A DNA stretch of 5,456 nt from the NCBI GenBank assembly GCA_021160565.1, contig JAGHCG010000043.1, positions 1-5,456 on the forward strand. Direction: 5' to 3'. Origin of the DNA: a bacterium. GTDB taxonomy: Bacteria; Ratteibacteria; UBA8468; B48-G9; JAFGKM01. Each line of letters starts with the position of its first letter. Within the stretch, counting starts at the first letter, position 1. The notes under the pieces were generated by a model. It saw only the letters and a program-made list of their open reading frames with translations. It did no database searches and had not been told where the DNA came from. Below, piece after piece: positions 1 to 4,569 of this stretch. The position numbers and the translations under genes are program-made.

Positions 1-194
1 CTCATATATTTTTTAATCTTCCTCCAGTTTCTATAGAAAATTTCTGGCTTAAGATATTTTTTAAAAACAATTGAGGGCTCGTTCATTCTGGAAAGTAAAA
101 GAGAAGAATACTCCAAAAATTCAGGATGAGAAGGAGTATTCAGAATTTTCTTTACCTCTTCTTCTTTTATCTTTCTTTCCCATAACCAATTCAT
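1..194 (-). CDS. Unrecognised protein overlapping the AbiEii-like gene; 3' end missing (cut by window edge)
   Basis: Reading the minus strand from an ATG at 194 gives 64 uninterrupted codons running off the window at position 1. The protein begins MNWLWERKIKEEEVKKI and continues with a leucine-rich segment (EYSSLLLSR, about residues 28-36) and an aromatic, basic segment (FYRNWRKIKKYM, about 53-64). It looks helical and charged, with no membrane segment and no catalytic motif I can name. The start is well supported: the ATG overlaps the upstream TGA as ATGA, and a strong Shine-Dalgarno sequence (GGGAGGTG) lies 8 bases before it. The arrangement implies translational coupling to the nucleotidyltransferase. 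By position it could be the partner or antitoxin of that protein, but it does not resemble the AbiEi winged-helix antitoxin as far as can be seen. Function not assigned. Confidence 0.75.
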   Translation of the reverse strand, partial: MNWLWERKIKEEEVKKILNTPSHPEFLEYSSLLLSRMNEPSIVFKKYLKPEIFYRNWRKIKKYM

Positions 195-901
195 ATAAAA
201 TCCACCTCCCTCTCTATTATTTTTTCAATTTCTTTTTTAAAATGTTTTTCCATTAAGGAGTAATCAATTTCATGATTAGTTTTCAAATCAGCAAGTCCGC
301 TTTTTATTTTAAATCTATCATATGTCCTGAACCAAATTATCAAATTTTCTTTTATCACCTTATTGGGATACAGATTTACAAATTCTGAGAGAGGAAGGAA
401 AGTTGACGAAAGAAAATATAAATCAAAAAAATCTTTTGCTTCTTCCCTTCCTCCAACAATTCTACTTTTTCCTGCAATATCTTCTTCTTTACTAAATCCA
501 CACACAGCATAAATTTTTCTTAAGTAGATATCCTCAAGGGAAGCAACTGGTATTCCATTCACTATATTGATGGGTTTTAAAAGTTCAAAGAAATCTTCAA
601 CAAAATCAACTTTTGTTTTTAAACTTCTATATCCCACTTCATATACAATTACTCTGGCTTTATCCTTCTCATCTATTTTCTGCAAAATCTCTAAGGAAAA
701 TCTCTCTTTCAGATGAGTAATTAATGTGTCTATTTTCTTAAAATCAAAATTAGGAGTAAAAAAATCTATATCAAAAGAAAAACGATGTTTGAAATAAAAA
801 AGTGAAAGAGCAGTGCCTCCCACCATATAAAAACCTTCTAACTTCCCTGCAAGAGAGTTCAGTATTTCTCTTATAAATTTTTCTTCTTTTTCCCTTTTCA
901 T
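191..901 (-). CDS. Nucleotidyltransferase of the AbiEii/AbiGii toxin family
   Basis: A 236-residue protein with the marks of the AbiEii/DUF1814 branch of the polymerase-beta-like nucleotidyltransferases. These are MVGGTALSL at 26-34 (GGT at 28-30), SFDIDFF at 42-48 with the metal-binding pair D44 and D46, and KVDF at 97-100 supplying a probable third acidic residue, D99. The C-terminal half carries K129 in LRKIYA and the helix EEAKDFFDLYFLS (153-165), matching the K...D..DL signature of the family. All expected catalytic residues are present, so it looks intact. Family members add nucleotides to tRNA or other acceptors and act as toxins in type IV toxin-antitoxin systems, though many are uncharacterised. 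The ATG at 901 is the only methionine before the GGT core except Met26, which lies inside the conserved block. There is no Shine-Dalgarno sequence before it; the promoter ends 7 bases upstream. In AbiE loci the antitoxin usually comes first; here the nucleotidyltransferase is first and the partner follows. Confidence 0.88.
   Translation of the reverse strand: MKREKEEKFIREILNSLAGKLEGFYMVGGTALSLFYFKHRFSFDIDFFTPNFDFKKIDTLITHLKERFSLEILQKIDEKDKARVIVYEVGYRSLKTKVDFVEDFFELLKPINIVNGIPVASLEDIYLRKIYAVCGFSKEEDIAGKSRIVGGREEAKDFFDLYFLSSTFLPLSEFVNLYPNKVIKENLIIWFRTYDRFKIKSGLADLKTNHEIDYSLMEKHFKKEIEKIIEREVDFI
203..210 (-). promoter_or_regulatory. Shine-Dalgarno site for the overlapping partner gene
   Basis: The minus strand reads GGGAGGTG, 8 bases before the ATG at 194, inside the last codons of the nucleotidyltransferase gene. 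It fixes the start of the downstream gene. It contrasts with the nucleotidyltransferase itself, which has no such site. Confidence 0.7.
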
Positions 902-908
902 ATTTCTA

Positions 909-937
909 ATTATACAACTTATAAGTTTTTCTGTAAA
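909..937 (-). promoter_or_regulatory. Sigma-70-type promoter giving a probable leaderless nucleotidyltransferase mRNA
   Basis: On the minus strand TTTACA (937-932) is followed by a 17-base spacer and a perfect TATAAT (914-909). Seven bases separate the -10 box from the ATG at 901, so the normal start distance puts transcription at or next to the A of the start codon. No ribosome binding site lies in between, which agrees with leaderless translation. Confidence 0.72.
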
Positions 938-958
938 GTAAAATACAACCTATAAGTT
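912..958. promoter_or_regulatory. Tandem palindromic operator pair over the nucleotidyltransferase promoter
   Basis: The 16-base strings at 912-927 and 943-958 (plus strand ATACAACYTATAAGTT) match at 15 of 16 positions. Each contains a 12-base dyad: AACTTATAAGTT at 916-927 is a perfect palindrome, and AACCTATAAGTT at 947-958 is broken by one base. The dyad centres are 31 bp apart, close to three helical turns, so two dimers would sit on the same DNA face. The perfect dyad lies in the spacer between -35 and -10 and the second lies just upstream of -35, which suits repression and probably autoregulation. The repressor is not identified. Confidence 0.62.
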
Positions 959-1035
959 AACAAGAAAAAAGGAAGGGGGAAATGCTGAAATCCATTGAAG
1001 GATGCGGGATTGAAATAAGGAGGTTTAGCCTCGGG

Positions 1036-1072
1036 AAAAAGAAGAAGCCCCCGCCACCAAGGCGGGGGCTTC
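1036..1072 (-). terminator. Rho-independent terminator of the pseudopilin operon
   Basis: A perfect 12-bp stem (1044-1055 with 1061-1072, GAAGCCCCCGCC pairing with GGCGGGGGCTTC) closes a 5-base loop. On the minus strand it is followed by TTCTTTTT. It lies 17 bases past the pilin B stop codon. The GC-rich stem stands out in this AT-rich sequence. The plus-strand side has only a short T run (1078-1081) after CGGGA, so the minus orientation is preferred. Confidence 0.85.
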
Positions 1073-1089
1073 CGGGATTTTCTCTCACA

Positions 1090-1800
1090 TTACAGTGGGT
1101 TCCTCACCTTTGCCTGGGTATCTGCAGCATTGTTGTAGTTGGGGAACATATCTGGAACTTTACCCACTGGTATCCATTTCACATGCCCATCAACGAAGCA
1201 TGCGTTGACACCGTCATTTTTGTGGTTGAGCAATCCCACTGGAACAGCACTTGCTCCACCAGATGTTGTAGATTCTCCTGTTCTCAAAGCGTCATAACTC
1301 CACCAGGTTCCTGCAGCAGCTCCTAAGTCTCCACCAGAGATTGCTTTGTCAACCACAATGACAGTGTCGACATCCAGTGCTTCAGTGCACCAGAGAGCAT
1401 ATGCATAGGATACACCTTTTCCATCTGCATTTCCTGCTGTATCCACTAAGATATTTGTTATACCCTGACTGCCCTCTTCTGTTGCAAGGTCTACTGTTTT
1501 GTGGGAAAGGTCAGATGGACAGATAAATGTTTTCTGGGCACTCACATAGTTTGGATAAAGAAGTCCCAGACATCCTGGAACTGTCTGTCCAGTACCTGCT
1601 GATGTGATTGGGAAATATTCTCTGTAGTCCTGACTGTACATTCTGAGAGCAAGCCCTATCTGCTTTAAGTTGGAAATGCAGACTGCTCTTCTTGCCTGCT
1701 CTCTGGCTCTTGCGAGTGCTGGCAGTAGCATCGCTGCGAGAATCGCTATGATCGCAATTACCACCAACAACTCAATCAATGTAAACCCTTTCTTTTTCAT
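1090..1800 (-). CDS. Pseudopilin B (type IV pilin-like, H-X-DG type)
   Basis: A 236-residue secreted or pilus-associated protein. The class III prepilin signal is canonical: basic MKKKG, prepilin peptidase cleavage expected between G5 and F6, glutamate at E10 (position 5 of the mature protein), and a hydrophobic helix to about residue 28. It is followed by the amphipathic ARAREQARR segment and [17 protein letters not shown] (43-59). The globular domain has FICPSD (92-97), SYAYALW (131-137) and a terminal [17 protein letters not shown] box (193-209). This box matches the H-X9-DG motif of planctomycete-type pseudopilins but with ten residues between H193 and D204. Cysteines at 41, 77, 94, 138 and 201 could form disulfides. 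The start is set by AGGAGGTG 7 bases before the ATG. It lies 51 bp after pilin A with no terminator between, so the two are probably cotranscribed. The substrate or surface structure is unknown. Coding G+C is visibly higher than in the flanking genes. Confidence 0.92.
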   Translation of the reverse strand: MKKKGFTLIELLVVIAIIAILAAMLLPALARAREQARRAVCISNLKQIGLALRMYSQDYREYFPITSAGTGQTVPGCLGLLYPNYVSAQKTFICPSDLSHKTVDLATEEGSQGITNILVDTAGNADGKGVSYAYALWCTEALDVDTVIVVDKAISGGDLGAAAGTWWSYDALRTGESTTSGGASAVPVGLLNHKNDGVNACFVDGHVKWIPVGKVPDMFPNYNNAADTQAKVRNPL

Positions 1801-1818
1801 CCTTTTTCACCTCCTTTC
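1686..1818 (-). repeat. Conserved pilin 5' module, copy B
   Basis: These 133 bases match 2508-2640 with a single difference, at 1786 (C) against 2608 (T), synonymous in the glycine-5 codon. The block covers the ribosome binding site and codons 1-38. Outside it the match drops at once on the upstream side and falls to partial similarity on the coding side. Conservation of synonymous sites and of the leader points to recent duplication or gene conversion rather than protein-level selection alone. Confidence 0.95.
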
Positions 1819-1851
1819 TTTATTTTCAATTAACAAATTTCAAACTAACAA

Positions 1852-2622
1852 TTAATAAGTCCCTGATGGTGGTGTGTTTTCATCTGACCCATTTACAGGG
1901 TTAATCAGATTTTCATAATTATCAGCTGTTGTTTGCTGTCCACCACCAATTTTATCCTGAGGTAAAAGATAATATGTGGTACTCCCACTCGTAGTTTTAT
2001 AAGTAGGCACCCATGAAACATGTCCACCTACATAAAGTACATTAACTCCATCTGTACCATGATTGTCTGCTGTCTGACATCTTGGGACGTGATTCGGATA
2101 GTCAAGATACCAGTTGTCACTTCCATCGTTTCCATAGACACTCAATTCATCTGCACATACAACTGACTCATCTTTACTCTGTTCGTGAAGTCCAGGAGCA
2201 TAAGCATAAGAGAGATGTTGTCCAAAAAGTGGTTGATAGTTTGCAGTGGCAGTAGCTCCAGTTGGTGCAGTCCCTCCCACTACTCCTCTTTCCAGATCAA
2301 TCCACCAGGGTGCTTTTGTGTCCGCAGAAGATGGACATACAAATATTCCTGTATCCTTTGCATACTTTGGTATTAACAATGATAGTGATTGTCCAGGACC
2401 ACAATTATCAGGATCAGAGGAATTATAAGCAGGGAAATTCTCATCGTAGTCCTGGGCATACATGTGAACCGCAAGTCCTATCTGTTTTAAGTTGCTGATA
2501 CACACACCTCTTCTTGCCTGCTCTCTGGCTCTTGCGAGTGCTGGCAGTAGCATCGCTGCGAGAATCGCTATGATCGCAATTACCACCAACAACTCAATCA
2601 ATGTAAATCCTTTCTTTTTCAT
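1852..2622 (-). CDS. Pseudopilin A (type IV pilin-like, degenerate H-X-DG box)
   Basis: A 256-residue paralogue of pilin B and first gene of the pilin unit. The first 38 residues are identical: cleavage expected at G5/F6, E10 conserved, hydrophobic helix to about 28. [22 protein letters not shown] (43-64) stays similar. The globular part keeps FVCPSS (94-99) and LSYAYAPG (137-144) but is otherwise different. The C-terminal box reads [17 protein letters not shown] (188-204): the usual Asp-Gly is Gly-Gly at 199-200. A further 52 residues follow, rich in G, S, T, N and P, making its tail longer than that of pilin B. Cysteines are at 41, 74, 96, 156 and 182. The Shine-Dalgarno GGAGGTG is strong, and an upstream promoter and leader hairpin are visible. 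It could be a minor pilin of a type IV pilus or type II secretion-like apparatus; no assembly genes are in the window to decide. Confidence 0.92.
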   Translation of the reverse strand: MKKKGFTLIELLVVIAIIAILAAMLLPALARAREQARRGVCISNLKQIGLAVHMYAQDYDENFPAYNSSDPDNCGPGQSLSLLIPKYAKDTGIFVCPSSADTKAPWWIDLERGVVGGTAPTGATATANYQPLFGQHLSYAYAPGLHEQSKDESVVCADELSVYGNDGSDNWYLDYPNHVPRCQTADNHGTDGVNVLYVGGHVSWVPTYKTTSGSTTYYLLPQDKIGGGQQTTADNYENLINPVNGSDENTPPSGTY

Positions 2623-2640
2623 CCTTTTTCACCTCCTTTC
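2508..2640 (-). repeat. Conserved pilin 5' module, copy A
   Basis: Second copy of the 133-bp block, offset 822 bp from the copy at 1686-1818 in the same orientation, 132 of 133 bases identical. Its upstream boundary falls directly beside the leader element CCGG at 2640-2643, where the two copies become unrelated. Confidence 0.95.
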
Positions 2641-2657
2641 CGGTTTAATATTAACCT

Positions 2658-2683
2658 TACCGGAAAGTTTACTCTTTCCGGTA
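2658..2683 (-). promoter_or_regulatory. 5'-UTR hairpin in the pilin mRNA
   Basis: A perfect 10-bp stem (UACCGGAAAG with CUUUCCGGUA, loop of 6) begins almost exactly at the predicted transcription start. It could protect the 5' end from RNases. Its 3' arm can also pair for 9 bp with ACCGGAAAG at 2644-2636, which runs into the Shine-Dalgarno sequence, so the two structures exclude each other. There is no U-tract after it, so it is not a terminator. Confidence 0.65.
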
Positions 2684-2688
2684 TTTTC

Positions 2689-2717
2689 CTTATAACATAT
2701 TTTCAAAAATTTGTCAA
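2689..2717 (-). promoter_or_regulatory. Sigma-70-type promoter of the pseudopilin operon
   Basis: The minus strand shows a perfect TTGACA (2717-2712), a 17-base spacer and TATAAG (2694-2689). The start is predicted near 2682-2683, giving a leader of about 60 bases that contains the hairpin and a strong ribosome binding site. This suggests a housekeeping-sigma, fairly strong promoter. Confidence 0.78.
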
Positions 2718-2744
2718 GTCCTTTTTTCATTATTTTCTTTCAAT

Positions 2745-2774
2745 TATATATACACAAAAAATTTTTTTTGTCAA
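2745..2774 (-). promoter_or_regulatory. Possible second, upstream promoter for the pilin operon
   Basis: The minus strand reads TTGACA (2774-2769), 18 bases, then TATATA (2750-2745), continuing as TATATAAT. The -35 box is almost the same site as the plus-strand -35 box of the HD gene. AT-rich DNA makes chance matches likely, so this is weaker than the promoter at 2689-2717. Confidence 0.3.
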
Positions 2775-2784
2775 ATTTTTTTTG
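2759..2784. repeat. Short tandem T-tract repeat in the divergent promoter region
   Basis: AAATTTTTTTTG occurs twice (2759-2770 and 2773-2784), 14 bp apart. The T8 tracts flank the -35 box of the HD gene. They may affect bending or act as an UP-like element, but low-complexity sequence is an equally good explanation. Confidence 0.4.
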
Positions 2785-2795
2785 CAATGTAAAAT
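2768..2795 (+). promoter_or_regulatory. Probable promoter giving a leaderless HD-hydrolase mRNA
   Basis: TTGTCA (2768-2773) is followed by 16 bases and TAAAAT (2790-2795), then 7 bases to the ATG at 2803. This is the same -10-to-ATG distance as at the nucleotidyltransferase gene. No Shine-Dalgarno sequence is present between them. Confidence 0.5.
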
Positions 2796-2802
2796 AAAAA
2801 AT

Positions 2803-3345
2803 ATGAAAAGAGAAGAAGCATTGAAAATTCTTGAAGAGAAAATTAAAAATAAAAATCTGATTAAACATTCTCTTGCTGTTGAAATCTGTATGAAAAAACT
2901 TGCAGAAAAATTTGGTGAAGATGAAAATCTATGGGCTCTTGCTGGACTTTTGCATGACCTTGATTATGAGGAAACAAAAAACAATTTTTCAAAACATGGT
3001 TTTATAACTGCTGAATATCTTAAAGGGAAGGTTCCTGAAATTGTCCTTGATGCAATAATATCACATCCAGGACATAAAGAAAGAAAAACAAAAATGGCAA
3101 AAGCATTATACTCTGTTGACCCGCTAACAGGACTTATTGTTGCATGTGCTTTAATAAAACCCGAGAAAAAACTTTCCTCAATTGATAAAAATTTTGTTCT
3201 CAAGCGATTTGGTGAGAAAAGATTTGCTGCAGGAGCAGATAGAAACCAGATAAAGAGTTGTGAAGAACTTGGACTTTCTCTGGAGGAATTTATTGAAATA
3301 TGCCTTTCTGCAATGAAAGAAATTTCAGACCAACTTGGTTTATAA
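2803..3345 (+). CDS. HD-domain phosphohydrolase (COG2316-type predicted hydrolase)
   Basis: From the ATG at 2803 the protein has 180 residues, the usual length for this small family. HD-fold metal ligands are visible in order: H22 in LIKHSLAVE, the H51-D52 pair in LLHDLDYE, H65 in KHGFITAEYL, H88 in ISHPGHKE and D106 in SVDPLTGLIVA. The end, with FAAGADRNQI (141-150), LSLEEFIEICLSAMKEISDQLGL and a conserved DPLTGLIVA core, is characteristic of the COG2316 HD hydrolases. It is probably a cytoplasmic metal-dependent phosphohydrolase acting on a nucleotide or similar phosphoester; the substrate is not known. An in-frame TTG at 2782 would add seven residues (MQCKIKN), but they fall in the promoter and match nothing, so the ATG is preferred. 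The stop codon directly abuts the next gene's start, indicating cotranscription. Confidence 0.88.
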   Translation: MKREEALKILEEKIKNKNLIKHSLAVEICMKKLAEKFGEDENLWALAGLLHDLDYEETKNNFSKHGFITAEYLKGKVPEIVLDAIISHPGHKERKTKMAKALYSVDPLTGLIVACALIKPEKKLSSIDKNFVLKRFGEKRFAAGADRNQIKSCEELGLSLEEFIEICLSAMKEISDQLGL

Positions 3346-4569
3346 GTGGAATTTGCTGATGTATGTATAATCGGTGGAGGAGCATCTGGAACATTTGCTT
3401 CAATTGTTTCTGCTGAAAGGAAGAAAAAGGTTTTTCTTTTTGAAAAAAATAAAACCATCTGTAAAAAATTACTTCTGACAGGAAACAGAAGATGCAATTT
3501 AACAAATATGGCTGATATTGAGGAATTTATTGAAAAGTACAGAAATGGAAATTTTCTGAGAAATGTTTTTTATCAGTTTTTCAATACTGATTTGATTGAT
3601 TTTTTTGAAAAGCATGGATTGAAACTTAAAGTTGAAAGGGGAAAGAGAGTATATCCTGAAAGTGATAATGCGGAAGATGTTGTGAATTTGCTCAAGAAAC
3701 TTCTGATTGAAAATAAAGTTTATCTTTTTCTAAAAACATCTGTAAAGGATATAGAAAAGAGAAAAGGGTATTTTGAAATTATCACGGAAAAAAGAAAGTT
3801 TATATCAGAAAAAGTAATAATTGCAACGGGTGGTAAAAGTTTTCCAGAAACGGGAAGTCAGGGAGATGGATATAAATGGGCTGAAAAGTTCGGACATAAA
3901 ATAATCCCGCCTGTACCTGCTTTATGTGGAATTGAAATAAAGGAAAAATTTATAAGGAAATGGCAGGGAATAACTCTTAAAAATGTCAGAGTAAGTGCTT
4001 TTCTTGAAAGAAAAAAAATTGGAGAGGAATTTGGGGAAGTTCTTTTTACTCATTATGGAGTGAGTGGTCCTGCAATTTTGAATTTAAGTGGAGATATTTC
4101 TGAAAATACAGGGAAAGGGGAAATAAAAATTGTTATAAATTTTAAACCGGCGCTTGATGAGAAAAAGGTTGAAAATCGTTTAATTAGAGAATTTGAGGAA
4201 AATCCCAATAGGAAAATAAAAAATGTTTTTAGAAATCTTCTGCCTTCAGGAGTAATAATTGAATTTCTGAAATACGCTTCTGTTGACCCTGAAAAGGTTG
4301 CAAATCAGATAACAAAAGAAGAAAGGAAAAAACTGGTAAAATCATTGAGGGAATTTACTATTACAGTGAAAAATACAAGACCTTTTTATGATAGTATGGT
4401 TACAAGAGGTGGAGTTGATGTCAAAGAGATAAATCCCAAAACAATGGAATCAAGAAAAGTGAAAGGATTGTTTTTTGCAGGAGAAATAATAGATGTTGAT
4501 GGAAAGACAGGTGGATTTAATCTTCAGGCAGCATTTTCAACTGGATATGTTGCTGGAATTTCTGTTTAA
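3346..4569 (+). CDS. BaiN/RdsA-family NAD(P)/FAD-dependent oxidoreductase (HI0933/YhiN-like flavoprotein)
   Basis: A 407-residue cytoplasmic flavoprotein of the usual family length. The dinucleotide-binding loop IIGGGASG (8-15) is followed by FLFEKN (30-35), whose Glu33 should bind the ribose of FAD. LTGNRRCNLTN (44-54) is the family signature, usually GNGRCNLTN, with Arg replacing the middle Gly. Further motifs are IIATGGKSFPETGSQGDGY (158-176), GEVLFTHYGVSGPAIL (230-245), VTRGGVDVKEI (352-362) and GEIIDVDGKTGGFNLQAAFSTG (379-400), the second FAD-contact region. Some relatives reduce the steroid ring of bile-acid intermediates (BaiN), but most have no known substrate, so a bile-acid role should not be assumed. 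The start is GTG, immediately after the HD gene's TAA with no gap and no clear Shine-Dalgarno site, so translation probably depends on coupling. The stop overlaps the stop of the convergent phospholipase D-like gene. Confidence 0.9.
   Translation: MEFADVCIIGGGASGTFASIVSAERKKKVFLFEKNKTICKKLLLTGNRRCNLTNMADIEEFIEKYRNGNFLRNVFYQFFNTDLIDFFEKHGLKLKVERGKRVYPESDNAEDVVNLLKKLLIENKVYLFLKTSVKDIEKRKGYFEIITEKRKFISEKVIIATGGKSFPETGSQGDGYKWAEKFGHKIIPPVPALCGIEIKEKFIRKWQGITLKNVRVSAFLERKKIGEEFGEVLFTHYGVSGPAILNLSGDISENTGKGEIKIVINFKPALDEKKVENRLIREFEENPNRKIKNVFRNLLPSGVIIEFLKYASVDPEKVANQITKEERKKLVKSLREFTITVKNTRPFYDSMVTRGGVDVKEINPKTMESRKVKGLFFAGEIIDVDGKTGGFNLQAAFSTGYVAGISV

Noticed and set aside
1007..1017. GGGATTGAAAT, resembling the 3' end of many CRISPR repeats
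   Set aside because: It occurs once only, with no second copy or spacer pattern nearby.
1019..1032. Small inverted repeat GAGG-TTTAG-CCTC
   Set aside because: A 4-bp stem is expected by chance and lies beyond the stronger terminator.
982..1326. Plus-strand open frame of 114 codons starting MLKSIEGCGIE, with a purine-rich GGAAGGGGG before its ATG
   Set aside because: It runs through the terminator stem as a proline/arginine run and then antisense through the end of pilin B; composition is not protein-like.
1801..1851. Two imperfect TTGTTA-type direct repeats between the pilin genes
   Set aside because: The copies are short and AT-rich, and no promoter boxes with good spacing could be placed there.
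1686..2640. Possibility that the 133-bp direct repeats are the ends of a mobile element
   Set aside because: The repeats are the coding starts of two real genes; there is no transposase, no terminal inverted repeat and no target duplication visible.
2782..2802. TTG start adding MQCKIKN to the HD protein
   Set aside because: The codons overlap the -10 box, no ribosome site precedes the TTG, and the family start matches the ATG at 2803.
2964..3505. Minus-strand open frames of 177 and 71 codons opposite the HD and flavoprotein genes
   Set aside because: They are antisense shadows of two genes with clear family motifs and show no domain or ribosome site of their own.
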